Made by a program: the position numbers and the translations under genes. 64,000 bases of DNA from Streptomyces sp. CB01249. Lineage in GTDB: Bacteria; Actinomycetota; Actinomycetes; Streptomycetales; Streptomycetaceae. This document shows, in pieces, positions 50,902 to 59,799 of the stretch. The stretch lies in contig NZ_LISW01000002.1 in assembly GCF_001905735.1 (NCBI RefSeq), positions 904,426-968,425 of the forward strand, written 5' to 3'. Numbering within the stretch: the first letter of the stretch is position 1; the number at the start of each line of letters is the position of its first letter. The notes under the pieces are model-generated. The model did no database searches. It worked only from the letters and a program-made list of their open reading frames with translations, and had not been told where the DNA came from.

Positions 50902-51714
50902 CTACCGCCCGAGGTACTTCGGCTTCTCCTTCGCGAGGAACGCCCGCACCGCGATCCCGTGGTCCTCGGACACCCCCGCCCTGGTCTGGAGCTCGTCCTC
51001 CTTCTCCAGGGCCTCGGCCAGGCTGTGACCCGCGCCGAAGGCGAGCGACTCCTTGAGCGCCGCGTAGGCGACGGTCGGCCCGTCGGCCAGCGCGCGGGCC
51101 ACCGCGGCCGCCTCGGCGGCCAGCTCGGCGGCGGGCACCAGCCTGTTGACGATGCCCAGCTCAGCGGCGTCCCGCGCGGAGATCGAGCGCGGGAAGAGCA
51201 GCAGGTCGGCGGCGCGGCTCTGGCCGATGAGCCGGGGCAGCGTCCAGGACATGCCCGAGTCGGCGGTGAGGGCGACCCCGGCGAACGAGGTGTTGAAGGA
51301 GGCCGTGTCGGCGGCCACCCGGTAGTCGCAGGCCAGCGCGAAACCGAAGCCCGCCCCCGCGGCCGCGCCGTTGATCCCGGCCACGACCGGCTTCGGCATC
51401 TCGGTCAGCGCCCGCACGATGGGGTTGTAGTGCTCCCGCACGGTGCTCAGAGCGTTGCCCTCGCCCGCCGCCTCGGTCTCGGCCAGCTTGGCCAGGTGCT
51501 CCTTGAGGTCCTGCCCGACGCAGAAGGCGCGCTCCCCGGCCGCCGTGAGCAGCACCGCCCGGACGCCGGTGTCGGCGGCGGCGGACCGCAGCGTGTCACG
51601 GAGAGCGACCTTGGCGGCGGTGTTCATGGCGTTCATCGCGTCCGGGCGGTTGATCGTGATCGTCGCGAGCCCGTCGCTGATGTCGTAGCGCACCACGTCG
51701 TCGTGATCGGCCAT
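50902..51714 (-). CDS. enoyl-CoA hydratase/isomerase
   Basis: A 270-residue crotonase-fold enzyme. It has ATITINRPDAMNAMNTAA, the oxyanion-hole segments GERAFCVGQDLKEH and GINGAAAGAGFGFALACDY, and FAGVALTADSGMSWTLPRLIG. The Asp in the last segment is the PaaG/isomerase-type acid; one of the two hydratase Glu residues is not obvious, so an isomerase or ring-opening role is possible. The likely ribosome binding site is AGGGGA. It converges on tag with a 7-nt gap. Confidence 0.88.
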   Translation of the reverse strand: MADHDDVVRYDISDGLATITINRPDAMNAMNTAAKVALRDTLRSAAADTGVRAVLLTAAGERAFCVGQDLKEHLAKLAETEAAGEGNALSTVREHYNPIVRALTEMPKPVVAGINGAAAGAGFGFALACDYRVAADTASFNTSFAGVALTADSGMSWTLPRLIGQSRAADLLLFPRSISARDAAELGIVNRLVPAAELAAEAAAVARALADGPTVAYAALKESLAFGAGHSLAEALEKEDELQTRAGVSEDHGIAVRAFLAKEKPKYLGR

Positions 51715-52029
51715 GAGAGGAGTCCCCTTTGCGTGTCGTTGACCTGCGTGTCCAGGCAAGCATGGCCGACTTCGCCGAAGGCGGACATGTGACCTGCGTC
51801 AAACATTTCCGCGCTGTGGAGGGGCTCAAGGGGCCGGAGTATCCCAGTGAGGTCCCCGAATTGGGTGGTTTTGAGTGAGCGCGTTGCCCAAGAGATGCAG
51901 AGCGATGTTGGTCATCGGGGTCAGTGATGCGGGATAATGGCGTGGAAGCATTGTGTTCGATGCCGGTGAGGCAGCGCCTGTCATGGGGCCGCCGGTTGCG
52001 ATGAGCTGGTTTCAGGAAGGGGAACGAGC

Positions 52030-52197
52030 ATGGCGGCCATGAAGCCGCGGACGGGCGACGGCCCGCTCGAGGTGACAAAGGAGGGGCGGGGCATCGTCAT
52101 GCGAGTTCCGCTCGAAGGCGGCGGTCGGCTTGTCGTGGAGCTGACGCCGGACGAGGCCGATGCCCTCGGCGACGCCCTCAAGCAGGTCGTCGGCTGA
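52030..52197 (+). CDS. DUF3117 small protein
   Basis: A 55-residue protein, MAAMKPRTGDGPLEVTKEGR and so on, ending DALGDALKQVVG. This is the highly conserved actinobacterial DUF3117 family (Rv1211 position in mycobacteria, also just after tag). AGGGGA lies 7 nt before the ATG and a 19-bp terminator follows 17 nt after the stop, so it is a single-gene unit. The sequence GRGIVMRVPLEGGGRLVVEL suggests a small beta-sheet protein; the function is unknown. Confidence 0.9.
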   Translation: MAAMKPRTGDGPLEVTKEGRGIVMRVPLEGGGRLVVELTPDEADALGDALKQVVG

Positions 52198-52214
52198 GCA
52201 GACGCTCATAACTT

Positions 52215-52255
52215 CACCACTGCCCCGGCACGGATTCCGTGCCGGGGCAGTGGTG
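52215..52255 (+). terminator. 19-bp terminator of the DUF3117 gene
   Basis: CACCACTGCCCCGGCACGG, loop ATT, and the exact complement: 19 perfect pairs, the longest perfect stem noted in the window. Confidence 0.92.
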
Positions 52256-52303
52256 CGTCCGGAGCCGGGACACCTCGTACGGCGGGGCGGTCGCGCGTAC
52301 GCC

Positions 52304-52969
52304 TCAGCCGCGCCGGACCGCGCAGAGCAGCCCGTCGCCCACCGGCAGCAGCGTCGCCATCAGCTCCTGGCTCTCGCGGACCGCCCGCAGCAGCTCCCGT
52401 ACGCGCAGCACCTCCGCCGGCTGGGCGGCCGAGTCGACCGTACGGCCGTCCGCGAAGACGCCCTCGAAGCAGACAAGACCCCCAGGTCGCAGCAGGCGCA
52501 ACGATTCAGCGAGGCAGTCGAGGCTCTCCATCCGGTCGCCGTCGCAGAACACGAGGTCGTAGCCGCCGTCCGCGAGCCGGGGGAGCACATCGAGGGCGCG
52601 ACCGGGGATGAAGCGGGACCGGTTGGCCGCGAAGCCCGCCGCCCGGAACGCCTCCCGGGCGAACTGCTGGCGCTCGGGCTCCGGATCGACCGTGGTCAGC
52701 ACCCCGTCCGGCCGCATCCCGTGCAGCAGGTAGATGCCGGACACGCCGGTGCCGGTACCGATTTCCGCCACGGCCTTGGCGTCCGTGGTGGCAGCGAGCA
52801 GGCGCAGGGCGGCCCCGGTGCCTGGCGAGACCGAGCGGAGCCCTGCCTCGCGGGCCCGGTCCCGGGCCCAGCGCAGTGCTTCGTCCTCGGCGACAAAGGC
52901 GTCGGCGAACGCCCAGCTCGTCTGCCGGTTGGCGGTAATGACCCTCTCCTGTCCCCTTAGTTGGCGCAA
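52304..52969 (-). CDS. O-methyltransferase, catechol/caffeoyl-CoA type
   Basis: A methyltransferase of about 221 residues. Motif I is AVAEIGTGTGVSGIYLLHG, followed by GVLTTVDPEPERQQ and YDLVFCDGDRMESLD with the acidic metal-site residues, and LRPGGLVCFEGVFADG. The start is uncertain: a TTG at 52969 (LRQLRGQERVITANRQ) is given, but AGGAG is instead well spaced for an ATT at 52939 (ITANRQTSWAF). It is divergent from the ECF sigma gene, as Rv1220c is from sigE in mycobacteria. Confidence 0.85.
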   Translation of the reverse strand: MRQLRGQERVITANRQTSWAFADAFVAEDEALRWARDRAREAGLRSVSPGTGAALRLLAATTDAKAVAEIGTGTGVSGIYLLHGMRPDGVLTTVDPEPERQQFAREAFRAAGFAANRSRFIPGRALDVLPRLADGGYDLVFCDGDRMESLDCLAESLRLLRPGGLVCFEGVFADGRTVDSAAQPAEVLRVRELLRAVRESQELMATLLPVGDGLLCAVRRG

Positions 52970-53146
52970 CGGTGACTGTATCCGCTGGACCCGGGAACCC
53001 GCAGATGGGACCGGGCGTTGTCCAAAGGTGGGGAGAAGCCCGGTGACGAGGCCCGCCGGTCGGGTCCGTGGCACGGGTCGGCTTCCGGGGATTTCCCCGG
53101 CCCCAGCTGGAAAAAGGCTTATCCGGAGCTAACGGGCGAGGTGGTT

Positions 53147-53914
53147 ATGGTAGGGGCTCCACTGGACACCACCAGAGCCGATAGGGGAGGTGCGGCTGCG
53201 CCTGTGGATCGGGGAGGAGTGCTGCGGCGCTTTCTCAGGTCGGCGGGTGAGCCGAAATCCGTGACCGACATTGCTGACCGTTCTTCCAAAGACTCCGCAC
53301 CGACCGCGACCTTCGCCTCCGATGCGGAATCCCAGGCGTGGACCCCGCCCACATGGGAAGAGATCGTCAGCACGCACAGCGGCCGTGTCTACCGCCTCGC
53401 CTACCGGCTGACGGGAAACCAGCACGACGCGGAAGACCTCACGCAGGAGGTCTTCGTCCGCGTCTTCCGTTCGCTGTCGACCTACACGCCCGGCACCTTC
53501 GAGGGCTGGCTGCACCGCATTACGACCAACCTCTTCCTGGACATGGTCCGCCGCAAGCAGCGCATCCGCTTCGACTCCCTCGGGGACGACGCCGCCGAGC
53601 GGCTGCCCAGCCGTGAGCCCTCGCCCCAGCAGGTCTTCAACGACACCCACTTCGACGCGGACGTCCAGCAGGCGCTGGACACCCTCGCGCCCGAATTCCG
53701 GGCCGCCGTCGTCCTGTGCGACATCGAGGGCCTTTCGTACGAGGAGATCGCGGCGACGCTCGGCGTGAAGCTGGGCACCGTGCGCAGCCGTATCCACCGC
53801 GGGCGCTCCCACCTGCGCAAGGCGCTGCGCCACCGCTCGCCCGAGGCGCGCGCGGAGCAGCGCTCCCTCGCGGGCGCCGGTGCCCTTCTGACCGGGGAGG
53901 GCGGCACGGCGTGA
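53147..53914 (+). CDS. ECF sigma factor (mycobacterial SigE-like locus)
   Basis: A 255-residue ECF sigma factor. An unstructured N-terminus of about 75 residues precedes region 2 ([21 protein letters not shown], with FVRVFRSL) and region 4 ([20 protein letters not shown] then [20 protein letters not shown]). GAGGTGG lies just before the ATG at 53147; an in-frame GTG at 53141 is an alternative. It overlaps the anti-sigma gene by 4 nt. The neighbourhood (methyltransferase divergent; anti-sigma, HtrA, TatB downstream) matches mycobacterial sigE, so an envelope-stress role is likely. This is not the gene named sigE in S. coelicolor. Confidence 0.92.
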   Translation: MVGAPLDTTRADRGGAAAPVDRGGVLRRFLRSAGEPKSVTDIADRSSKDSAPTATFASDAESQAWTPPTWEEIVSTHSGRVYRLAYRLTGNQHDAEDLTQEVFVRVFRSLSTYTPGTFEGWLHRITTNLFLDMVRRKQRIRFDSLGDDAAERLPSREPSPQQVFNDTHFDADVQQALDTLAPEFRAAVVLCDIEGLSYEEIAATLGVKLGTVRSRIHRGRSHLRKALRHRSPEARAEQRSLAGAGALLTGEGGTA

Positions 53915-54891
53915 GCCAAACGGATCCGACCCCTGCGGAACAACACCTGGGGGACCGCCTCGCCGCGCTCGTCGACGGCGAGCTGAAACACGATGCCCGC
54001 GACCGGGTGCTCGCCCATCTCGCGACCTGCGCCAGGTGCGCGGCCGAGGCGGCCGCCCAGCGCCGCCTGAAGAACGTGTTCGCGCAGGCCGCCCCGCCCT
54101 CGCCCTCCGAAGGCTTCCTGGCCCGCCTCCAAGGGCTTCCGGGCGGACCGCCCGGGGGTGACGACGACCGGCAGGGAAGACCCGAGGGCGCCTCCGGGCG
54201 GTTCGGTGACGGACTCTTCCCGGGCACGCGCCCGCCGGGCGGCCGGGCGGACCTCACCACCGCCCCCGGCCCCCTGGACGGCTTCGGCTACCTCCCCGCC
54301 GCCCACGGCGGGGCCACCGCGCTGCCCCCGGCCGGGACGGGCTTCCGCATCCACGAGGTGGGGCGCGAGGGCGACCGCTCGCCGTGGCGGGGCCGGAGGT
54401 TCGCCTTCGCCGCCGCCAGCGCCGTCTCGCTGGCCGCCATCGCGCTCGGCGGCGCCCTCCCGACGACCACCGGCGAGACGCCGACCCGCGCCTCCGGTTC
54501 GGGCAACAGCGTGACCCCGGCGGGCGGCGACGCCCGGACCGGCGCCTCCATCCTCGCCGCCCGGCGGAACGGGTCGGGGCAGGGCATGCGCGCCATGTCC
54601 GGCCAGGCGGACCGCTCGGTCCCCCTCGCGGTGAACACCGTGTCGGCCGGGTTCGCCGCCCCGACGCTGCTGGGCACCGGCCGCCTCTCCGGCAGTCCGT
54701 ACGGGCTGAGCCTGCGCTCCGGCATGTCCGCGATACGCCCCGGTGGGGCCGGCTCGCTGCTGGGCCGCACCCTGGGGAGGCTCGACCCGGTCCAGCCCGC
54801 CCCCGCCCCGCAGCCCTCCCTGCCGCCCACCTCCGCCGCCGCGAAACCGGCGTCCGCCGACCACGGACTGCCCCTCTCGCCCCGTCGCTGA
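53911..54891 (+). CDS. zinc-finger anti-sigma factor, membrane-anchored
   Basis: A 326-residue protein from a GTG overlapping the sigma gene. The N-terminal anti-sigma domain has the ZAS motif in [16 protein letters not shown] (His-x3-Cys-x2-Cys). A Gly/Pro-rich linker follows, then one membrane helix ([20 protein letters not shown], about residues 166-185) and an external tail of 140 residues of low complexity. It should hold the sigma factor at the membrane. It is much longer than the RseA of mycobacteria (about 150 residues), mostly from the linker and tail. Confidence 0.88.
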   Translation: MSQTDPTPAEQHLGDRLAALVDGELKHDARDRVLAHLATCARCAAEAAAQRRLKNVFAQAAPPSPSEGFLARLQGLPGGPPGGDDDRQGRPEGASGRFGDGLFPGTRPPGGRADLTTAPGPLDGFGYLPAAHGGATALPPAGTGFRIHEVGREGDRSPWRGRRFAFAAASAVSLAAIALGGALPTTTGETPTRASGSGNSVTPAGGDARTGASILAARRNGSGQGMRAMSGQADRSVPLAVNTVSAGFAAPTLLGTGRLSGSPYGLSLRSGMSAIRPGGAGSLLGRTLGRLDPVQPAPAPQPSLPPTSAAAKPASADHGLPLSPRR

Positions 54892-55014
54892 TCCCGCACC
54901 CCGTACGGGATGCGCGGCCCCGGCCCAAACCTGGTTGAATTCCGGCAGGATTTTCGGGAGGGACGCCCCTTCGGGGGCGTGCGGAGGGCCGGTTGCGGCA
55001 GTTGCGGGGAGAAC

Positions 55015-56655
55015 ATGGACGACGGGAAGCCGACCGAGCCCAGGGCGAAGTGGTGGAGCCGGCCCACGGCGGGGCCGGCCACGACCGACGAGGCCCCGGA
55101 ACCCGCGCCTGCCCAGTCGGCCGGGTCGGCTGACGCGCCCGTGTCCGCTGAGGCACCCACGGTGAGCGTGCCCCCGGCGACGCCCGGGGCACCCGAGGCC
55201 CACGACGCCCCCGAGGCGCCCGCGGTGCTCGACGCGCCCCATGACGCACCCGGCGAGGCCCCCGCGCCCCAGCCGCTGCACGAGCCGGACCCGTACGGCA
55301 CCCCGCCCTACGGCGGCCCGGGCCCGTGGGCGCCCGCCCCTCCCGTACAGCGGCCGACGCCCGCGCACGGCACCCCCGTACCCCCGCCGTACGCGGGGAC
55401 GAACGGCGCGGGGATCTCCGTCGCACCCCCGCCCGCTCCGCAGGACCCGCACCCGCCCGCCCCGCAGTGGCAGAGCTACGACCCCTGGGGCGCGCCCCGG
55501 CAGCCGCTCGTCACCCAGCCGGGCCCCCCGCTCCCGGACGGCCGGCGGAAGAACCGGCGCGGCGCGATGCTGGTCGGCGCGCTGATCCTCGCCCTGGTCG
55601 CGGGCGGCATCGGCGGCGGCATAGGCGCGTACATAGAACGCAACGGCGGTCTCACCAGCGTCGAACTGCCCCAGGACGAACGGGACGGCGGCGGCCGGGC
55701 CCCCGACAGCGTGGCCGGTATCGCGGCCAGCGCCCTGCCCAGCGTGGTCACCCTGCATGTCACCGGGGCCACCGAGTCCGGCACCGGCACCGGCTTCGTC
55801 CTCGACGACCGGGGCCACATCCTCACCAACAACCACGTGGTCGCCCCCGCCGGTTCGTCCGGTGAGATCACCGTCACCTTCAGCGGCGGCGAGACCGCGA
55901 CCGCCGAGGTCGTCGGCAAGGACAGCGGCTACGACCTGGCCGTCGTGAAGGTCAGCGGCGTCTCCGGGCTGAAGCCGCTCCCGCTGGGCAACTCCGACAA
56001 CGTCCAGGTGGGCGACCCGGTCGTGGCCATCGGCGCGCCGTTCGACCTGTCCAACACCGTCACCTCCGGGATCATCAGCGCCAAGGACCGCCCGATCACC
56101 GCGGGCGGCGAGAAGGGCGACGGCAGCGACGTCAGCTATGTCAACGCGCTCCAGACCGACGCCCCGATCAACCCGGGCAACTCCGGCGGCCCGCTGGTGG
56201 ACACCGACGCCCATGTCATCGGCATCAACAGCGCCATCCGCGCCGCCGACAGCGGCTCGGCCGGTGAGGGCGGGCAGGCCGGGTCCATCGGCCTCGGCTT
56301 CGCCATCCCGATCAACCAGGGCAAGCTCGTCGCCGAGCAGCTGATCAACACCGGCAAGGCGACCCACCCGGTGATCGGCGTCACCCTCGACATGAAGTAC
56401 ACCGGCGACGGCGCCAAGGTCGGCGGGAGCACGCGGGGGTCCTCGCCGGTCACGGCGGGCGGTCCGGCCGACAAGGCCGGTATCGAGGCGGACGACGTCA
56501 TCACCGAGGTCGACGGGAAGCGGGTGCACAGCGGTGAGGAGCTCATCGTCAAGATCCGCTCGCACCGGCCCGGGGACGATCTCGAACTGACCGTGACCCG
56601 CGGTGGTAAAGACCTGTCCATAACTTTGACGCTGGGCTCGGCAACCGGCACGTGA
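55015..56655 (+). CDS. HtrA/DegP-like membrane serine protease
   Basis: A 546-residue S1C protease. Residues 1-180 are a Pro-rich cytoplasmic arm; a membrane helix follows (AMLVGALILALVAGGIGGGI). The trypsin-like domain has His in ILTNNHVVAPAG, Asp in GYDLAVVKVSG and Ser in INPGNSGGPLVDT. A C-terminal PDZ domain (VIGVTLDMKYTGDG, AGIEADDVITEVDGKRV) recognises unfolded ends. GGGGAGA precedes the ATG. Next to the sigma/anti-sigma pair it is probably both a stress-induced quality-control protease and possibly part of anti-sigma turnover. Confidence 0.93.
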   Translation: MDDGKPTEPRAKWWSRPTAGPATTDEAPEPAPAQSAGSADAPVSAEAPTVSVPPATPGAPEAHDAPEAPAVLDAPHDAPGEAPAPQPLHEPDPYGTPPYGGPGPWAPAPPVQRPTPAHGTPVPPPYAGTNGAGISVAPPPAPQDPHPPAPQWQSYDPWGAPRQPLVTQPGPPLPDGRRKNRRGAMLVGALILALVAGGIGGGIGAYIERNGGLTSVELPQDERDGGGRAPDSVAGIAASALPSVVTLHVTGATESGTGTGFVLDDRGHILTNNHVVAPAGSSGEITVTFSGGETATAEVVGKDSGYDLAVVKVSGVSGLKPLPLGNSDNVQVGDPVVAIGAPFDLSNTVTSGIISAKDRPITAGGEKGDGSDVSYVNALQTDAPINPGNSGGPLVDTDAHVIGINSAIRAADSGSAGEGGQAGSIGLGFAIPINQGKLVAEQLINTGKATHPVIGVTLDMKYTGDGAKVGGSTRGSSPVTAGGPADKAGIEADDVITEVDGKRVHSGEELIVKIRSHRPGDDLELTVTRGGKDLSITLTLGSATGT

Positions 56656-56753
56656 CCGCCACGGGAAGCTACCGTCCGGACAGATAGGCCGGGTACCGTG
56701 TTCGATGTCCGGACCTCATCCGAGCTGGTCGCGGAGAAACGAGGAGCCGCAAG

Positions 56754-57230
56754 GTGTTCAACGACATAGGTGGACTCGAGCTGCTGACGCTCGCGATTCT
56801 CGGCGTGCTCGTCTTCGGGCCGGAGAAGCTGCCCAAGGTCATCCAGGACGCCTCCCGCATGATCCGCAAGATCCGTGAGTTCTCGGAGAGCGCCAAGGAG
56901 GACATCCGCACGGAGCTGGGCCCGGAGTTCAAGGACTTCGAGTTCGAGGACCTCAACCCCAAGACGTTCGTCCGCAAGCAGCTCATGGACGGCAACGACG
57001 ACCTGGGGCTGAAGGAGATCCGCGAGAGCTTCGACCTGCGCAAGGAGATCACCGACGTCACCGACGCGGTGAACGGGCGCTCCACCGCGTCCGTCGAGGC
57101 GAAGACCGGCGTGTCGGGCGGCGCCTCGGTGACGGCCGCGAACGGCTCGAAGGGCGCTCCGGACCTGCTCAAGAAGGGCGAGCAGCCGCCGAAGGACGCC
57201 CCGCCGCCGTTCGACGCGGACGCCACCTGA
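56754..57230 (+). CDS. tatB: Sec-independent translocase protein TatB
   Basis: A 158-residue TatB. The short N-terminal helix MFNDIGGLELLTLAILGVLV with the FGPEKLPKVI hinge is characteristic, followed by the amphipathic helix (DASRMIRKIREFSESAKED) and a charged, Ala/Gly-rich tail. It works with TatA and TatC in exporting folded proteins such as the Tat-type BldKB lipoprotein in this window. It starts with GTG, AGGAG upstream. Confidence 0.95.
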   Translation: MFNDIGGLELLTLAILGVLVFGPEKLPKVIQDASRMIRKIREFSESAKEDIRTELGPEFKDFEFEDLNPKTFVRKQLMDGNDDLGLKEIRESFDLRKEITDVTDAVNGRSTASVEAKTGVSGGASVTAANGSKGAPDLLKKGEQPPKDAPPPFDADAT

Positions 57231-57346
57231 GGGCTGCCAATCCCGGCTCGTCCGGACGGTATGGCTATTCTCCATCTGTCCGGTTGTGAGACGCCCGCGG
57301 GGGGCGGGCCGCTCCGGACCTACGGATCGAGGAGGCGGCCGGGCTG

Positions 57347-58003
57347 ATGGAGACGACGAGTCGGGTGGGCGCACAGGACGCGCCGGACACGGTGGAGGCG
57401 GTCCCGGCGGCCCGGCTCATGGTGGTCGACGGCTATCTGAAGGCCCCGTTCCCCTGGTACGCGCTGGACGAGGCGTTCACCGGTCCGCGGCGGCTGATGC
57501 CGCTGGGCACCGCCGCCGACGGCGAGGTGCAGCACGGCTCCATCGGGCACGGCGACGAGCCGCTGGTCCGGGCCGACTCGGGCGCCGACAAGCAGCGGTT
57601 CGCGGTCGTGGTGACCGTCGCCAGCAGCCCCGTACGGCGCAGCGGTGACGGCACCGGGGTGCTGGAGGCGACGACGGTGTCCTCCGCGGCCTGGCTGGCC
57701 GGTTCCGGGCTGTTGTCCTGCACCTGGCCCCCGCAGCTCGACCACACCCTGCGCGACGACTGGCTGGACCAGCAGACGGAGACCGCGTTCGAGCTCGCCG
57801 ACGATCTGGAGGGCCCCGCCTGGTCGGCGCTGTCCCTGCCGGTCGACGGCGTCCCGGTCCCCTTCCACTACCGCGAGTCCGAGTTCGGCTGGGTGCTCGC
57901 CGGCTCCGCGCCCGGCGGGGTGCACATCGGCGCCTACGGGCGCGGGATGAGCGCGTACGGGCTGGGCTTCTCGGTGGTCAAGGACATCGAGTCGTACGCG
58001 TAG
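57347..58003 (+). CDS. conserved protein of unknown function after tatB
   Basis: A 218-residue soluble protein I cannot name. No signal or membrane helix is visible. Distinct parts are MVVDGYLKAPFPWYALDEAF, a beta-rich middle (RFAVVVTVASSPVRRSGDG), a Trp-containing stretch (WPPQLDHTLRDDWLDQQTE) and VPFHYRESEFGWVLAGSAPG. GAGGAGG is well placed before the ATG. It ends at a bidirectional terminator shared with mrp. Confidence 0.78.
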   Translation: METTSRVGAQDAPDTVEAVPAARLMVVDGYLKAPFPWYALDEAFTGPRRLMPLGTAADGEVQHGSIGHGDEPLVRADSGADKQRFAVVVTVASSPVRRSGDGTGVLEATTVSSAAWLAGSGLLSCTWPPQLDHTLRDDWLDQQTETAFELADDLEGPAWSALSLPVDGVPVPFHYRESEFGWVLAGSAPGGVHIGAYGRGMSAYGLGFSVVKDIESYA

Positions 58004-58014
58004 CGCATGCGACA

Positions 58015-58053
58015 ACGGGGAAGGCCGGGACCCGAGGTCCCGGCCTTCCCCGT
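58015..58053. terminator. bidirectional terminator before mrp
   Basis: ACGGGGAAGGCCGGGACC, loop CGA, and its exact complement: 18 perfect pairs between convergent genes. Confidence 0.92.
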
Positions 58054-58066
58054 ATCCGCGAACGGG

Positions 58067-59200
58067 TCAGAACTTGTTGCGCGGGGTGATGCCCAGCGAC
58101 ATGCCGGAGAGGCCGCGCTGACGGCCGCTCAGCTTGCCCGCGATGGTGCGCAGCGCCTTGCCGGCGGGGGAGTCGGGGTCCGAGAGCACGACGGGCTTGC
58201 CCTCGTCGCCGCCCTCGCGCAGCCGTACGTCGATCGGGATCGCGCCCAGCACCGGCACCTCGGCGCCGACCGTCTTCGTCAGCCCCTCGGCGACCTTGGC
58301 GCCGCCGCCCGAGCCGAAGACGTCGACCATCTCGTCGCAGTGCGGGCACGGCATGCCGGACATGTTCTCGACGACGCCGACGATCTTCTGGTGGGTCTGC
58401 ACGGCGATCGAACCGGCCCGCTCGGCCACCTCGGCGGCAGCCTGCTGCGGGGTCGTGACGACCAGGATCTCCGCGTTCGGCACGAGCTGCGCGACCGAGA
58501 TCGCGATGTCACCGGTGCCCGGCGGCAGGTCGAGCAGCAGCACGTCCAGGTCGCCCCAGAAGACGTCGGCCAGGAACTGCTGGAGCGCGCGGTGCAGCAT
58601 CGGGCCGCGCCAGACCACCGGGGCGTTGCCCGGGGTGAACATGCCGATGGAGATGACCTTCACGCCGTGCGAGGACGGCGGCATGATCATGTTCTCGACC
58701 TGGGTCGGACGGCCGTCCACACCGAGCATCCGGGGCACGCTGTGCCCGTAGATGTCCGCGTCCACGACACCGACCTTGAGCCCGTCCGCCGCCATCGCCG
58801 CGGCCAGGTTCACCGTCACCGAGGACTTGCCGACGCCGCCCTTGCCGGAGGCGACCGCGTACACCCGGGTCAGCGAGCCGGGCTTCGCGAACGGCACCTC
58901 GCGCTCCGCCGTGCCGCCGCGCAGCGAGGCCGCGAGGTCCTTGCGCTGCTCGTCGCTCATCACGTCGAGGGTGACGTCGACCCGAGAGACGCCCTCGACA
59001 CGGGCCACCGCGTCGGTCACGTTCCGGGTGATCGTCTCGCGCATGGGACAGCCGGAGACGGTGAGGTACACCGTGACAGCGACCACACCGTCAGGATCGA
59101 TGTCGACCGATTTCACCATGCCCAGCTCGGTGATCGGGCGGTGGATCTCGGGGTCGTTCACTGTCGCCAGTGCCTCAAGCACCGCGTCTTCCGTAGCCAT
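58067..59200 (-). CDS. mrp: Mrp/ApbC-type Fe-S carrier ATPase
   Basis: A 377-residue protein with an N-terminal MIP18/DUF59 domain (ATVNDPEIHRPITELGMVKS, Cys in TVSGCPMRE) and a P-loop domain: deviant Walker A ASGKGGVGKSSVTVNLA, VVDADIYGHSVPRMLG and LLLDLPPGTGDIAIS. The CxxC that binds the bridging cluster is in MSGMPCPHCDEM. It moves Fe-S clusters to apoproteins. TACCAT lies 7 nt before the ATG and no ribosome binding site is present, so it is probably leaderless. Confidence 0.94.
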   Translation of the reverse strand: MATEDAVLEALATVNDPEIHRPITELGMVKSVDIDPDGVVAVTVYLTVSGCPMRETITRNVTDAVARVEGVSRVDVTLDVMSDEQRKDLAASLRGGTAEREVPFAKPGSLTRVYAVASGKGGVGKSSVTVNLAAAMAADGLKVGVVDADIYGHSVPRMLGVDGRPTQVENMIMPPSSHGVKVISIGMFTPGNAPVVWRGPMLHRALQQFLADVFWGDLDVLLLDLPPGTGDIAISVAQLVPNAEILVVTTPQQAAAEVAERAGSIAVQTHQKIVGVVENMSGMPCPHCDEMVDVFGSGGGAKVAEGLTKTVGAEVPVLGAIPIDVRLREGGDEGKPVVLSDPDSPAGKALRTIAGKLSGRQRGLSGMSLGITPRNKF

Positions 59201-59244
59201 ACGGACGATGGTACGGCGCCTTGCCGTACGCGCGGGTAGCCCTG

Positions 59245-59799
59245 TCAGCGGTCTTCGTCACTCTCGGCCGACAGCAGGGCCCGGCGGTCGTCCAGGTCCT
59301 TCACCAGGTCCTCCAGCTCGGACCGGATCCAGTCCCGGGTGGCGACCTCGCCGAGGCCCATCCGCAGCGCCGCGATCTCCCTGGTCAGGTACTCGGTGTC
59401 GGCGATGGAGCGCTCGTTCTGCTTGCGGTCCTGCTCGTGTGTGACCCGGTCCCGGTCGTCCTGCCTGTTCTGCGCGAGCAGGATCAGCGGAGCCGCGTAC
59501 GACGCCTGGAGCGACAGCATCAGGGTCAGGAAGATGAACGGGTACTGGTCGAACCTCAGGTGCTCGGGCGCGAAGATGTTCCACGCCACCCACACGATGA
59601 TGATCAGCGTCATCCAGACGATGAACCGGCCGGTGCCCAGGAAGCGCGCGATGCGCTCCGAGAACCGGCCGAACGCCTCGGGGTCGTACTCCGGAAGCAG
59701 TCGTCGGCGCGGCGCCTTCGGCTGGTCGAGCCGGTTCCTGGGCGTACGGGTCAGCGCCGTCGAGCCGTTCGACGCGCGGGCGCGGTCGTCACCGGTCAC
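59245..59799 (-). CDS. DUF1003 membrane protein
   Basis: A 184-residue DUF1003 protein. A basic N-terminus is followed by FSERIARFLGTGRFIVWMT, two membrane helices (VWMTLIIIVWVAWNIF and FIFLTLMLSLQASYAAPLIL) joined by APEHLRFDQYP, then AQNRQDDRDRVTHEQDRKQN and a charged coiled-coil tail. It overlaps the MgtE-like gene by 11 nt and is the same operon. The mycobacterial pair Rv1232c/Rv1231c has this order. The function is unknown; the tight coupling suggests magnesium or another divalent ion. Confidence 0.88.
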   Translation of the reverse strand: MTGDDRARASNGSTALTRTPRNRLDQPKAPRRRLLPEYDPEAFGRFSERIARFLGTGRFIVWMTLIIIVWVAWNIFAPEHLRFDQYPFIFLTLMLSLQASYAAPLILLAQNRQDDRDRVTHEQDRKQNERSIADTEYLTREIAALRMGLGEVATRDWIRSELEDLVKDLDDRRALLSAESDEDR

